A stretch of DNA of 64,000 nucleotides from Streptococcus himalayensis (GCF_001708305.1 NZ_CP016953.1:1817501-1881500), one strand, 5' to 3'. Shown: positions 1 to 12,002, counted from the first letter of the stretch. The notes: generated by a model from the sequence alone, not told the origin. Numbers and translations are program-made.

Positions 1-911
1 GTCGAAAAATTCTGTGTCACCTCAATCAAAGGATCAAACAGGCGATTGACATACTGGATAAAGGCATACATGAGCCCAGCTGAAATGCCTGCCTCTAAGC
101 CGTGAAAGCCAAAATAGGCCATCAAGAGCGCATAAGCTAGGAGTTTCAACAGCGACATAGCAGGTCGCAAAAACAAGCTATCCAAGGCCATCGAACGATT
201 GGCATAAACAACATGCTCTTGGTTAATCGCCTCAAACTCAGCCTTCAAGCGTTCTTCCTGACCAAAGGCTTGAACAATCCGAATTCCTTCAATACTTTCC
301 GCCAATTTACTATTGATGTCGCTTAAAAGACTTCTGGTCTTTGTAATAACGGCAACGGATTTTTTCCGATAGAGATTGACCAAAAGAAAAATGAGGGGAA
401 GCAAGAGTGCCACTAAAGCAGTCAGACGAATATCCAGCATTAGCATGGTATAAAGGGTGACGCTAAAAATAAAAATAGCTGAAATAAAACTCGATAAAAT
501 CCCAGAAAACATCTCCGAAATGGCTTCTGTATCATTGGTAATCCGTGAGACAATCGAGCCAGCAGGCGTGCGGTCAAAATAAGACATCCCCAAGCGCTCC
601 ATATTCGAAAACGCATCCCTGCGAATATCACGGACAATACTATAAGAGACCTTGGCAAAAAAGAGATTGCCAAAATATTGAATCACTGTCTGCAAGACAT
701 ACATCATGTAATAGCCTACCAAGAGTAATGCCGCAGTTTGATTAACATTGCTTAAATAATGGTCAATAAAATGAGAGGCAATCAGAGGAATACTATTTTT
801 CACAACCGTTGTCAATAACAGTAGGCTCAGAGCCAAGGCTGTTAGCCACTTATAGGGCTTCAGATAGGAGAAGAGGCGTTTTAAAACCATCCATTGATTT
901 GGTTTTTTCAT
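1..911 (-). CDS. ABC exporter subunit (PatB/YheH-like), partial
   Basis: This is the membrane half of an ABC-type multidrug exporter; the nucleotide-binding domain lies beyond the left window edge. The reading frame is open from an ATG at 911 to position 3 (303 codons). It starts MKKPNQWMVLKRLFSYLKPY and continues with several hydrophobic segments. The cytoplasmic loop FDRTPAGSIVSRITNDTEA is the typical coupling-helix region of type IV exporters. It starts 1 bp after the stop of the upstream exporter gene and has a GGAGG site inside that gene's end, so the two are co-transcribed and probably form a heterodimer, as PatA/PatB, LmrC/LmrD or YheI/YheH do. Substrate is unknown; drug efflux is inferred from the family. 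Confidence 0.85.
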   Translation of the reverse strand, partial: MKKPNQWMVLKRLFSYLKPYKWLTALALSLLLLTTVVKNSIPLIASHFIDHYLSNVNQTAALLLVGYYMMYVLQTVIQYFGNLFFAKVSYSIVRDIRRDAFSNMERLGMSYFDRTPAGSIVSRITNDTEAISEMFSGILSSFISAIFIFSVTLYTMLMLDIRLTALVALLLPLIFLLVNLYRKKSVAVITKTRSLLSDINSKLAESIEGIRIVQAFGQEERLKAEFEAINQEHVVYANRSMALDSLFLRPAMSLLKLLAYALLMAYFGFHGLEAGISAGLMYAFIQYVNRLFDPLIEVTQNFS

Positions 912-912
912 A

Positions 913-2646
913 TCAAATCTCCTCCATTTCTAACTGCTGAGAAGCATAGGTCTGGGCATACCAACCACCTTGATTTAGTAAATCCTCATGGCGACCACGC
1001 TCAATAATCTGTCCATTTTGCATTACCAAAATCAAGTCTGCATGGACAACGGCTGACAAACGATGAGCTGAGATAATCGTCGTTTTAGCCTGCCTGGTTT
1101 CTTTGAGATTTTCGATAATGGCATGCTCCGTTTTGGCATCAACAGCTGATAACGAATCGTCCAATATCAAAATATCTGGGTCTAAAATCATGGCCCGACT
1201 CATGGCAAGTCGCTGTTTTTGACCACCTGATAAAGACACCCCTTTTTCACCAATCAGGGTAGAAAAACCGTCGGGCATGGCGACAATATCCTCATACACT
1301 TGGGAGAGTTTGGTTGCCGCTTCAACTTCTGCTAGTGAAAGAGAAGGATTGCCAAAGCGAACATTTTCTAAAATCGTCGTCGCAAATAAGAATTGATCTT
1401 GCGGTACATAACCAATTAAACTTCGAAGGTCAGACAAACGATAATCACGCAAATCGTGACCATTTAAGGTAATCTTTCCCTGATTAACATCTTGCTCCCG
1501 TAATAACAATTTAATCAAGGTTGACTTCCCAGAACCCGTTTGCCCCACTAAGCCCAAGGTCTGTCCTTTTTCCAAAACAAAGTGAATATCCGATAAGGTT
1601 TGGTCAGCTTCGTAGCTGAATTGGTCCACATCATAGACCAGACGACCGTTTGCAATACGCTCAACAGGATGTTCTGGATTTTGAATGTCCGATTCTTGAT
1701 CTAAGAGTTTTTGAATTCGATCGTAGGAAACATGCCCCCGCTGAGCAATATTAAATAGAAAACCAATCGCCATCAAGGGCCAAACCAGCATATCTAGGTA
1801 GGTCACAAAGGTTACCAAATCGCCAATCGTTACCTGCCCTTGGGCAATCATGAAAGCTCCAACCGCAAGCGTTAAGACATAGGAACCTCCGATGAACAAG
1901 AGCACTAGAGGATCAAAAAGCACATCATAGCTCATGGTACGCATATTTTTTACGAAGGCCATCTCATTGATTTCTTGAAAAGCAGCGATTTCATCCTCTT
2001 GATAGCCAAAAGACTTGGTCACCTTGATACCAGCCACACTTTCTTGCACCTTGTTGTTTAATTCCGAAAAAGCCGCTTGAGACCCCTTGGTTGCTTCATG
2101 AGTCTTTCGACCAAGTTTGCTTGTCGCTAAAGCCATAAACGGCAAGGGAAGTACGGCAATCAAGGTCATCTGCCAAGAAATGGTAAAAAACATCGTCACT
2201 AGAGTTACCAAAGCTGTAATTGAAGCGTCAACCGCTGACATAACACCGCCTCCAGCCAATCGGGTCAAGGAGTTAATATCATTGGTGGCATGGGCCATTA
2301 AATCCCCCGTCCGATGTTTCTGATAAAAGGAAGGGGACATTTTAGTGAAATGATCAAACAAACGGTAACGAATAAGCTGACCCAAGCGGTAGGAAGTCCC
2401 TAAAATATACATCCGCCAAACATAGCGCAAACCATACATAGCAAAGGCTGCAAGAATTAGGTAGAAAAGCTGAAGCAGAAGTTCACTTCCCGTTAAATTT
2501 TTCCGTGTAATGGCATCGATAACATGCCCCATAATTTTTGGCGGAATCAAATTTAAAACAGCGACCAAGCTCAGGGAAGCAATCCCAATGACATAGCGCC
2601 GTTTTTCCTCTTTAAAAAACCACCAGAGATTTTTTATAATAGACAT
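913..2646 (-). CDS. ABC exporter subunit (PatA/YheI-like), degenerate NBD
   Basis: A 577-aa half-transporter fusing a six-helix membrane domain (about residues 15-300) to an ATP-binding domain. Walker A GQTGSGKST is at about 368-376, the signature LSGGQ at 472-476 and Walker B ends DILILDD at about 491-497. The catalytic glutamate after Walker B is replaced by aspartate, which is the hallmark of the non-consensus partner in heterodimeric exporters. It is first in a two-gene operon with the partial gene downstream. The start has a good AAGGAAA-type site. Efflux of drugs or other hydrophobic compounds is expected from the family; the substrate cannot be read from sequence. Confidence 0.9.
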   Translation of the reverse strand: MSIIKNLWWFFKEEKRRYVIGIASLSLVAVLNLIPPKIMGHVIDAITRKNLTGSELLLQLFYLILAAFAMYGLRYVWRMYILGTSYRLGQLIRYRLFDHFTKMSPSFYQKHRTGDLMAHATNDINSLTRLAGGGVMSAVDASITALVTLVTMFFTISWQMTLIAVLPLPFMALATSKLGRKTHEATKGSQAAFSELNNKVQESVAGIKVTKSFGYQEDEIAAFQEINEMAFVKNMRTMSYDVLFDPLVLLFIGGSYVLTLAVGAFMIAQGQVTIGDLVTFVTYLDMLVWPLMAIGFLFNIAQRGHVSYDRIQKLLDQESDIQNPEHPVERIANGRLVYDVDQFSYEADQTLSDIHFVLEKGQTLGLVGQTGSGKSTLIKLLLREQDVNQGKITLNGHDLRDYRLSDLRSLIGYVPQDQFLFATTILENVRFGNPSLSLAEVEAATKLSQVYEDIVAMPDGFSTLIGEKGVSLSGGQKQRLAMSRAMILDPDILILDDSLSAVDAKTEHAIIENLKETRQAKTTIISAHRLSAVVHADLILVMQNGQIIERGRHEDLLNQGGWYAQTYASQQLEMEEI

Positions 2647-2740
2647 TCTTTTCCTTTCTGTTGCTGTACTGTTTAAGCATACTTTTTCTATTATAACATA
2701 AATCGAAAGAGAAGATTCATGTTAAGAGTTGATAAAACAG

Positions 2741-2780
2741 AACAGAGATGAAATCCCCGTTCCCTCTCTGTTATTTTTTA
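2741..2780. terminator. Hairpin between cupin gene and ABC operon
   Basis: AACAGAGA and TCTCTGTT form an 8-bp stem. It is followed on the plus strand by a T-run and lies just downstream of the minus-strand cupin gene. It probably isolates the MerR-cupin unit from the ABC exporter operon. Confidence 0.55.
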
Positions 2781-2804
2781 ATATATCGACTTTGAAAATC
2801 TCAA

Positions 2805-3221
2805 TCATTCCTCGTCTAATATTGTATACTCTTCATCACTCACAGCTTCATAAAATTCACTTTTTCCTGAGGTAATAGCGATGTGTTCAAACCAGCTATC
2901 TTTGGTCGCTCCATGCCAGTGTTTTACCCCTTTTTCTGTCACCAAGACGTCTCCTGCTGTTAACAGGCGAGCTGGTTTTCCCTCTTCTTGATACCAGCCT
3001 GTTCCACCTGTTACTAAGAGAATCTGATAGCCATCTACGTGAATATGCCAGTGATTGCGACAGCCTGGCTCAAAGGTCACATTGGCAACAGCCACTTGCC
3101 CATCTGAAGCTTGTGCCAGCATCTCCAAATAGGATTGGCCGGTAAATACTGTCTGATAAGCCTCATTTTTTGCACCCATTTTAAAGGGGCTTTCTTGTCT
3201 CAATTGTTCTACATTCGCCAT
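2805..3221 (-). CDS. Cupin-domain protein
   Basis: A 138-aa single-cupin protein. The first cupin motif holds His57, His59 and His61 (NHWHIH) and the second holds His101/His103 (KHWHGA), so a divalent metal site is likely. No signal peptide or membrane segment is present, so it should be cytosolic. It starts 2 bp after the stop of the MerR-family regulator gene and is clearly its operon partner and probable target. Proteins of this kind next to NmlR/AdhR-like MerR regulators are usually annotated as cupin or carboxymuconolactone-related proteins. The reaction is not known and I do not assign one. Confidence 0.8.
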   Translation of the reverse strand: MANVEQLRQESPFKMGAKNEAYQTVFTGQSYLEMLAQASDGQVAVANVTFEPGCRNHWHIHVDGYQILLVTGGTGWYQEEGKPARLLTAGDVLVTEKGVKHWHGATKDSWFEHIAITSGKSEFYEAVSDEEYTILDEE

Positions 3222-3223
3222 CT

Positions 3224-3613
3224 TTAGTCTCCTTTGTCAAATAAGTCTCTTTCTTTTCCCATCAGTACTTGTTCATAATTGTCAATCTTATAGTCCAATC
3301 TGCTGATCGCTGCTAATAGCTCATCTGCCTTTTTCTGCAATTTCTCACGCTCGTCGACTAAAATCGCACGGCGTTCCTCTACATGCTCATCTTCCCCATC
3401 TTGACACAAGCTGATATACTCAATCAACCGCTCAACCGAAACCCCTGCACTCCGAAAACAACGAACAAATTCCAGAGCAGCCAAGTCTTGTTCGCTAAAA
3501 TCACGAACACCCGCACTTGTCCGCCGAATCGGTGGAATTAAGCCAATTTTCTCATAATAGCGTATGGTATCACGCGACAAGCCAGACAATTCACTTGCCT
3601 TCTTAATATTCAT
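3224..3613 (-). CDS. MerR-family transcriptional regulator
   Basis: A 129-aa regulator. Residues 1-25 form the MerR winged helix-turn-helix (KASELSGLSRDTIRYYEKIG), followed by the usual RRT/F wing and a C-terminal dimerisation coiled coil at about 75-115. A single Cys in RCFRSAG (about residue 51) fits the NmlR/AdhR subgroup that responds to electrophiles or aldehydes, but this is inference. A perfect palindrome lies in the unusually long spacer of its own promoter, so it most likely regulates itself and the cupin gene by the MerR DNA-distortion mechanism. Confidence 0.88.
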   Translation of the reverse strand: MNIKKASELSGLSRDTIRYYEKIGLIPPIRRTSAGVRDFSEQDLAALEFVRCFRSAGVSVERLIEYISLCQDGEDEHVEERRAILVDEREKLQKKADELLAAISRLDYKIDNYEQVLMGKERDLFDKGD

Positions 3614-3636
3614 CTGCTCACCTCATTTCTCCTCTT

Positions 3637-3675
3637 AGGATACACCTTGGAGTTAACTCCAAGTCAAGTCTTTTT
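3637..3675 (-). promoter_or_regulatory. MerR-type promoter/operator
   Basis: On the minus strand, TTGACT and TATCCT are separated by 19 bp. The spacer is occupied by the perfect palindrome CTTGGAGTTAACTCCAAG (3646-3663), which begins inside the -35 end. A 19-bp spacer with a dyad is diagnostic for MerR-controlled promoters. Confidence 0.85.
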
Positions 3676-3686
3676 CATTAAAGAAT

Positions 3687-3721
3687 AAAAAAGAGGGGAA
3701 CTGACCGCTCCCCAGCCTCTA
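3687..3721 (-). terminator. Terminator of ATP-cone gene
   Basis: On the minus strand GAGGCTGGGGA pairs with TTCCCCTC and is followed by a run of six T. It lies 5 bp beyond the stop of the ATP-cone gene. Confidence 0.75.
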
Positions 3722-3725
3722 TCTA

Positions 3726-4064
3726 TTAACGAATTTGCTCAAAACGCAGATGTACAGCAATGTGCTCTCCATACCCACTACGCTCCAAATCTCGTTGCAA
3801 ACGATAGGAAATATAGTGCTCTGCGATTGTGATATAACCAGCTCCCAACAACCGATGTTCTACCATCGATTGAATCATACTTATGGTCGCACGTTCTACC
3901 TTTGCTTCCTCTAAATCTAGAGCGACTTTTTTGGTCACTTGAGCCAAGTTTTGACGCAAATCATCCGTCAGCACATAGACTGTCTGCGCCGCTTTTAAAA
4001 TGGCTTGATAAATCTTATCTGGGTCAAATTCAGTAATTTGCCCATCGCGTTTAATCACCTGCAT
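3726..4064 (-). CDS. Stand-alone ATP-cone domain protein
   Basis: A 112-aa protein consisting essentially of one ATP-cone domain: MQVIKRDG at the start, then FDPDKIYQAILKA and a helical remainder. This is the nucleotide-sensing module found at the N-terminus of ribonucleotide reductases and in NrdR. There is no zinc ribbon as in NrdR and no catalytic reductase domain. The start at 4064 is chosen over 4076 because GAGGGA lies about 6 nt upstream and the domain begins there. It follows dapA by 50 bp and could be read from the dapA transcript. The role is unknown; a nucleotide-responsive regulator is possible. Confidence 0.75.
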   Translation of the reverse strand: MQVIKRDGQITEFDPDKIYQAILKAAQTVYVLTDDLRQNLAQVTKKVALDLEEAKVERATISMIQSMVEHRLLGAGYITIAEHYISYRLQRDLERSGYGEHIAVHLRFEQIR

Positions 4065-4114
4065 ACTATCCCTCACTTCTCTTTGTTCTTCTCATTATCA
4101 TACCATATTTGGAA

Positions 4115-4996
4115 TTATTTTTCCATGACGGCTATAATCGCTCTTGCTTCTTCTTCTGTACAAGCAACAAGTGGCAAACGAAGTGGCCCTACTTCAAATC
4201 CTTGGTGATTAAGAACAGCTTTTAAAGGAGCTGGACTAGTCGTTGAGAAAAGAGCATCCACTTTCGGCAATAATTTCCGCTGAATGCTTGCTGCCTCTGC
4301 TAGATCTCCCTTATCCAAGGCATCAAACATGGCATAAAAATCATCTCCATTGGTATGAGCTGCTACGCTAATCACACCTTGTGCTCCTAGAGCCTTGGCA
4401 TGGAAAGCCTCCCCATCTTCACCAGTATAGACCAAGAAATCTTCAGGGGCATTCTCAACTAAATGGGAAATCGTAGCTACTCCTGTACAATCCTTAATCG
4501 CAATAATATTGGGATGTTGAGCCAATCGTAGAGAAGTTTCTACAGTCAAGCCAGCGACTGTACGCCCTGGGACATTATAGACCATGATAGGCAAACTACT
4601 AGCATCTGCAATAGCCTTGTAATGCTGATACAGCCCTTCTTGCGTTGGCTTGTTATAGTAGGGAGTGACTGCAAGCCCTGCCACAAATCCACCAAAGTTT
4701 GCAACTTCACGCGCAAATTCAATCGAATCTCGTGTATCATTGGTTCCAATCCCTGCAATCAAGGGTACACGACCCGCAACAATTCGCTGTACCTCTGCGA
4801 ACAACTCTAACTCTTCCTCATGGGTTAAGGTAGGGCTTTCTCCTGTCGTACCAGCTAAAATCAACCCTTCGGTATGATGTGCCAGTAAATGCTCAATCAA
4901 CTTAGGCAATGCCTTAAAGTTGATACTCCCATCTTCATGAAAAGGCGTCACAAGCGCCGTAATAATGCGTGCTTTTCTCAATTCTTCTAAAGACAT
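4115..4996 (-). CDS. dapA: 4-hydroxy-tetrahydrodipicolinate synthase
   Basis: A 293-aa cytosolic aldolase that condenses pyruvate with aspartate semialdehyde in the diaminopimelate/lysine pathway. The Schiff-base lysine is Lys168 in [13 protein letters not shown] (about 50-54) and Tyr140 in MVYNVPGR are the other active-site motifs. Length is typical. It lies 28 bp downstream of asd, which makes its second substrate, so the two genes form a pathway operon that supplies lysine for peptidoglycan cross-bridges and protein. No riboswitch or T-box structure is obvious upstream of the pair. Confidence 0.95.
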   Translation of the reverse strand: MSLEELRKARIITALVTPFHEDGSINFKALPKLIEHLLAHHTEGLILAGTTGESPTLTHEEELELFAEVQRIVAGRVPLIAGIGTNDTRDSIEFAREVANFGGFVAGLAVTPYYNKPTQEGLYQHYKAIADASSLPIMVYNVPGRTVAGLTVETSLRLAQHPNIIAIKDCTGVATISHLVENAPEDFLVYTGEDGEAFHAKALGAQGVISVAAHTNGDDFYAMFDALDKGDLAEAASIQRKLLPKVDALFSTTSPAPLKAVLNHQGFEVGPLRLPLVACTEEEARAIIAVMEK

Positions 4997-5024
4997 TGCT
5001 TTCCTCCTAAGTGATAAATTTGAT

Positions 5025-6101
5025 TTATTTTAATTCAAAAACGACTTCTTCCGTTGGACGAACCAATCCACGTTCGTGTAGGGTTTCAGCGATTTGAACA
5101 GAGTTCCACGCCGCCCCCTTTAATAAGTTATCCGAAACAACCCACATATGAATTCCTTTTTCAGCATCCAAATCTTTACGGATACGACCGACAAAAGTCT
5201 CACGTTTTCCAACAGCATTGATGGCTTGTGGGTAAATCTGATGCGCAATATCATCTTCTAATACAGCACCTGGAAAGGCTGCAATTGCTGCTTTGACTTC
5301 CTCAATCGGTGCTACTTCTTTTGTTTCAATATAAACAGATTCTGAATGAGCCGATAAAACCGGAATACGCACACAAGTCGCAGAAACCGCAATGCTATCA
5401 TCTTCCATAATTTTCTTGGTTTCATTGGTCATTTTCATCTCTTCGTAGGTGTAATCATTGTCTGTAAAGACATCGATTTGTGGAAGAGCGTTAAATCCGA
5501 TTGGGTAATGCTTCTTATCACCACCAGAAGGTAAGATAGTTGCTTTTACATCTTTTGGTGCTACACCCTCATTTAAAACCGCACGAAGTTGGGCCTGTGT
5601 TTCTAAAATCGCTCCCATACCAGCTCCAGAAACAGCTTGGTAGGTTGATACGATAATGCGGTCCAAGCCCCATTTTTGACGAACAGGTTCTAAGGCTACC
5701 ATCATTTGAATGGTAGAGCAGTTTGGACAAGCAATAATTCCTTTATGAGCATCTAATGCATGCGCATTGACTTCAGGAACAACAAGTGGCACATCAGGAT
5801 TTTGACGGAAATACGAGGTATTGTCCACCACAACCGCTCCGGCTTTTACAGCATAGGGGGCATACTTAGCTGATGTAGAACCGCCTGCTGAGAAAAGGGC
5901 AATATCGACACCTTCAAAGGCATCTTCTGTTGTCTCTTCAATCGTCACATCTTGCCCTTTGAACTGCAAGACCTTACCAGCTGAACGAGCAGACGCCAAA
6001 TACCGTACCTTGTCAATCGGCAAGGTTGACTCTTCCAACATCTGAATCATCTGTGCACCAACTGCACCAGTTGCACCAACAACAGCTACTGTATATCCCA
6101 T
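5025..6101 (-). CDS. asd: Aspartate-semialdehyde dehydrogenase
   Basis: A 358-aa NADPH-dependent enzyme reducing aspartyl phosphate to aspartate semialdehyde, the branch point to threonine, methionine and lysine. The N-terminal Rossmann motif is GATGAVG (9-15). The catalytic cysteine is Cys128 in CPNCST, and a substrate-binding GAGMGA-type loop follows. It heads the asd-dapA operon. The start ATG at 6101 is preceded by GAGGTAG. Upstream on the minus strand, a TATAAT at about 6149-6154 with TTTTCA 17 bp before it gives a plausible promoter. Confidence 0.95.
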   Translation of the reverse strand: MGYTVAVVGATGAVGAQMIQMLEESTLPIDKVRYLASARSAGKVLQFKGQDVTIEETTEDAFEGVDIALFSAGGSTSAKYAPYAVKAGAVVVDNTSYFRQNPDVPLVVPEVNAHALDAHKGIIACPNCSTIQMMVALEPVRQKWGLDRIIVSTYQAVSGAGMGAILETQAQLRAVLNEGVAPKDVKATILPSGGDKKHYPIGFNALPQIDVFTDNDYTYEEMKMTNETKKIMEDDSIAVSATCVRIPVLSAHSESVYIETKEVAPIEEVKAAIAAFPGAVLEDDIAHQIYPQAINAVGKRETFVGRIRKDLDAEKGIHMWVVSDNLLKGAAWNSVQIAETLHERGLVRPTEEVVFELK

Positions 6102-6148
6102 AAACTACCTCTTTTTTCGAATTTTCTAAAAATTTATATATACTGGCT

Positions 6149-6177
6149 ATTATACACTTTTTTGAGACAAATGAAAA
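6149..6177 (-). promoter_or_regulatory. Promoter of asd-dapA
   Basis: Minus-strand TTTTCA and TATAAT (6149-6154) with a 17-bp spacer, about 48 bp before the asd start. Only the consensus match supports it. Confidence 0.55.
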
Positions 6178-6259
6178 GACATTCACTAAAAAATATTCGA
6201 AAAATCCTCCTTCCAAATCATCATGGAAAGAGGATAAGCTTATTGACTAGCTTTTTTAA

Positions 6260-8990
<2,731 letters not shown>

Positions 8991-9008
8991 GATCACTCCT
9001 TCTCTTTC

Positions 9009-9350
9009 TTATACTTTCATAAACGTAACACGACTTGAGTGGCTAAGTGCTTGGGCCAACCCTTTCACATTCACAACAGTTCCCAAATCTGTATAGGCAT
9101 ACTGTGAAGGAAAATCGTGGTAAAACAAGACTAAACCCTCCCCATTCCATAGCTTCAAGTCCCCTGCATAAATCTGCCCTGCTTTTTTATCTTCAGATGT
9201 AAATCTAGTGCCTAAAGTCGCATAAACTTCATTACTATTAACATGCTTCATCTCGATTGTCAATGGAAGTAAAGCCTCAAACTCCCTCGCTGCTGGACTA
9301 TCTAGTAACTGAAGTTCAAATCTTTCTTCATGAATGCTAATCAAAAACAT
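9009..9350 (-). CDS. Cyclophilin-like fold protein
   Basis: A 113-aa protein matching the small cyclophilin-like family by the recurring pattern of an FEALLPLTIEM segment, a short Asn/Glu loop (NSNEVYA) and a C-terminal VTFMKV strand. No signal peptide is present. The family function is unknown; no peptidyl-prolyl isomerase activity should be assumed. It is the first gene of a two-gene unit with the MFS exporter and diverges from the LysR regulator across 283 bp, a layout typical of a LysR-controlled operon. Confidence 0.65.
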   Translation of the reverse strand: MFLISIHEERFELQLLDSPAAREFEALLPLTIEMKHVNSNEVYATLGTRFTSEDKKAGQIYAGDLKLWNGEGLVLFYHDFPSQYAYTDLGTVVNVKGLAQALSHSSRVTFMKV

Positions 9351-9633
9351 TTATTTCTTTTCCTCCTACATTCTTTCAAGTCAAATGTCAAACTTCCAAT
9401 CGAATACCTGTATCAGCAAATCATTCTATCGACTATTTCTATACAGCTTTCAATATGTATAAATCTAATCTATCACACTTTTTATTTCATATCAAATACC
9501 TATATTTAATGGAAAACATAGCAAAAAAGCATACTAGTATTTCTTCAAGCCTTGAGCTCTATTTCAAAATAGACTAGCTTTCTTTTTTGTCCTCTTTGTG
9601 CTAGAGTAGTAGATAAGATTAGAGGAGGGATTT

Positions 9634-10497
9634 ATGAATATTCGTGTACTCCATTATTTTGTGACCATTGTCCAGACCAAAAGCATCTCCAATGCTGCTC
9701 AAGCACTGCACATCACTCAACCAACTTTGTCTCGTCAAATTCAAGAATTAGAAGAGGACTTGGGAACCCGACTCTTTCATCGAGGCAATCGAGAAATTAC
9801 ATTAACAGACGATGGGCAATACCTCTATAATCGAGCTATTGAGATACTATCTTTGGTCGAAAAAACCGAAAATAACATCCGAGGAGCCAAGGACCTCGCA
9901 GGAGAAATCTATATCGGAACCGCTGAAACCCAGTCTTTTGACATCGTTGCACGGGCAATCAAGCTCATGACAAACACCTATCCAAACACAAAAATCCATT
10001 TGCGTAGTGGCAATTCGGATGATATTTTAGAATATCTCAATCAAGGTGTCTACGATATGGGAATTATCATTGGTCCTTATGATTCAAAAAAATACGAGCA
10101 TATCCCCCTTCCCAGCCGAGATCAGTGGGGAGTTCTTGTTCCCAAAGACCATCCTCTGACCAAACTAAAACACCCAAGTCTAGCAGATGTACTCAACTTC
10201 CCTTTGATCGTTTCATCTCAGACAACGATTGATTATAGTATTTTTGCTGGACTAGGGGATTATCGTATCGTTGCCACCTATAATCTCCTCTACAATGCCT
10301 CTACCCTAGTCAAGGAAGGCGTAGGGATTGCCTTGGCGCTTGACGGCATTATCCAAACAGACTTCGACCATAGCCAACTGGCCTTTATTCCCTTATCACT
10401 ACCAACTCAAGACACTCTGCAACTGATTTGGAAAAAGCAGAGTAAGCAATCCAATCTGGTCAAGAAATTCCTCCAAATTCTTTCGAGTATCCTGTAA
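9634..10497 (+). CDS. LysR-family transcriptional regulator
   Basis: A 287-aa regulator. Residues 1-60 hold the LysR helix-turn-helix (SISNAAQALHITQPTLSRQI), a linker helix follows, and about 90-287 is the periplasmic-binding-protein-like effector domain. RBS GGAGGG is 6 nt upstream of the ATG. It is divergent from the cyclophilin-like/MFS unit and probably activates it from the shared 283-bp intergenic region. The inducer is unknown. The gene is followed by a probable MITE and then a long bidirectional hairpin. Confidence 0.9.
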   Translation: MNIRVLHYFVTIVQTKSISNAAQALHITQPTLSRQIQELEEDLGTRLFHRGNREITLTDDGQYLYNRAIEILSLVEKTENNIRGAKDLAGEIYIGTAETQSFDIVARAIKLMTNTYPNTKIHLRSGNSDDILEYLNQGVYDMGIIIGPYDSKKYEHIPLPSRDQWGVLVPKDHPLTKLKHPSLADVLNFPLIVSSQTTIDYSIFAGLGDYRIVATYNLLYNASTLVKEGVGIALALDGIIQTDFDHSQLAFIPLSLPTQDTLQLIWKKQSKQSNLVKKFLQILSSIL

Positions 10498-10506
10498 ATG
10501 TTAATA

Positions 10507-10650
10507 CTGAGAACCTGTATTCACATCATCACAGTTTCTTTAAAACAAGATAAACTGTGGGAAAATTGCAATTTCAACTTCCTAGGATGTTGAAAAATCA
10601 GTATTATCGGATGTCGCTTTGTGGAATTATCTCACATTGATTATCTATTT
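10507..10650 (+). repeat. MITE family A, copy 1 (right end degraded)
   Basis: It begins TGAGAACCTGTATTCAC and contains the core AACTTCCTAGGATGTTGAAA and CAGTATTATCGGATGTC. Both recur in reverse complement at 63.3 kb. The opposite terminal repeat cannot be recognised, so this copy looks decayed. The boundaries are approximate. It carries no ORF. Confidence 0.7.
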
Positions 10651-10665
10651 TTATTACTGTTCTGT

Positions 10666-10702
10666 TCATTTACTAAACAAACATACTGTTTGACTTAGTA
10701 AA
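10666..10702. repeat. Imperfect palindrome
   Basis: TTTACTAA, CAAACA and their complements form a hairpin of about 14 bp with one bulge in the LysR-mutY intergenic space. There is no T-tract, so it is not an evident terminator. Confidence 0.5.
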
Positions 10703-10753
10703 CTTAATGATTACAGCTAAAATAATAGGACAGAAGTTCATTTCTAAGTATAT

Positions 10754-10812
10754 AAAAAGCGAACAAAACTAGTTGTCTGACTCTCAGAATCTAGTTTTGT
10801 TCGCTTTTTGTG
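10754..10812. terminator. Bidirectional terminator, LysR gene / mutY
   Basis: A perfect 19-bp stem (AAAAAGCGAACAAAACTAG and its complement) with an 18-nt loop and T-runs on both strands. It lies between the convergent LysR and mutY genes. Confidence 0.9.
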
Positions 10813-10856
10813 TACTTGTCTCACATTTTTGATGCGTGAATACTTAATGCCAACCT

Positions 10857-12002
10857 TTATTTTCCTTTTTCAAAGGCAGCCCACATTTTTTGCTGAGGTT
10901 TAGCAAAGGGATAGTCTGCAAATTCATCTGGTGAAAGCCAGCGTGTTTCCCCACTCAAAGTGGGAATGTTCCCCTTGACCTTGCCATACAGCAAATCAAT
11001 ATGCCACTTACGATGGCTAAACACATGCTGGACTTGGGAGAAAACGGTAGCCTGCCAACTAACTACCATGTCATAATCCTGCTCAAAACGCTCAATAGCC
11101 GAGGGTCCTTGTGAAGCACCTTGCTCTTCAAACAAGGATAGTTGCGTTGTGCTCCCTTCCTCACTCTCAATCAAAGGAAAATGCCAAAAACCTGCTAAGA
11201 GTCCATCATTTTCGTTTTTTTCTAACAAGAATTTTCCCTCTGCATTTTCCAGAATAAATCCTTTGAGATAAATAGGAACAGGTTTTTTCTTCGGGGCTTT
11301 AATCGGATATTTGTCCATCGTACCATGAAGGTAAGCTGCACTAAACTCCTTTACAGGACTTTCTTCTGGACGTGGATGAACAGGTGTTTCAATACTAGAA
11401 CCCAAATCCATCAAGGCTTGGTTAAAATCTCCAGGACGCTCAGGATCAATCAGTTGCTCCATTATTGCCTGAAAAATCTTGCGATTACTCGGATTACCAA
11501 TATCATAATCCACTTCAAACAAGCGCGCCATGACACGCATCACATTGCCATCAACTGCAGGCTCAGGTAGATTAAAAGCAATGCTAGCAATCGCTCCAGC
11601 AGTATAGGGACCAATCCCTTTGAGAGTCGCAATCTCTTCATAAGTTGCAGGAAATTGTCCCTTAAAATCCTCCATTATCTGCTGGGCTGCTGCTTGCATA
11701 TTGCGAACCCGGGAGTAATAGCCCAACCCCTCCCAAGCCTTGAGGATCTTTTCTTCCGGAGCTTCTGCCAAATCTTTAATTTCTGGAAACCATGTCAAAA
11801 ATCGCTCATAATAAGGAATTACCGTATCCACTCGCGTCTGCTGCAACATGATTTCAGAAACCCAGATGTGATAGGGATTTGTCGAACGCCGCCAAGGCAA
11901 ATCACGTTTATTGTCATCGTACCAACTTAATAATTTCTCACGAAAAGAGGCAATTTTATCCGCCTCCCACATGTCAATACCATAATCTTTTAAATCTATC
12001 AT
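10857..12002 (-). CDS. mutY: A/G-specific adenine glycosylase, cluster-less type
   Basis: A 381-aa base-excision repair enzyme that removes adenine opposite 8-oxoguanine. The catalytic Glu is in SEIMLQQT, the helix-hairpin-helix is LKGIGPYTAGAIAS and the catalytic Asp is in VDGNVMRVMAR. A NUDIX-like 8-oxoG recognition domain follows from about residue 240 to the end. The four cysteines of the usual [4Fe-4S] loop are all missing: the segment after MDLGSSIE reads TPVHPRPEESPVKEF. Cluster-less MutY proteins are known in lactic acid bacteria and some protists, so this is a lineage feature rather than a defect. Monocistronic. Confidence 0.92.
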   Translation of the reverse strand: MIDLKDYGIDMWEADKIASFREKLLSWYDDNKRDLPWRRSTNPYHIWVSEIMLQQTRVDTVIPYYERFLTWFPEIKDLAEAPEEKILKAWEGLGYYSRVRNMQAAAQQIMEDFKGQFPATYEEIATLKGIGPYTAGAIASIAFNLPEPAVDGNVMRVMARLFEVDYDIGNPSNRKIFQAIMEQLIDPERPGDFNQALMDLGSSIETPVHPRPEESPVKEFSAAYLHGTMDKYPIKAPKKKPVPIYLKGFILENAEGKFLLEKNENDGLLAGFWHFPLIESEEGSTTQLSLFEEQGASQGPSAIERFEQDYDMVVSWQATVFSQVQHVFSHRKWHIDLLYGKVKGNIPTLSGETRWLSPDEFADYPFAKPQQKMWAAFEKGK

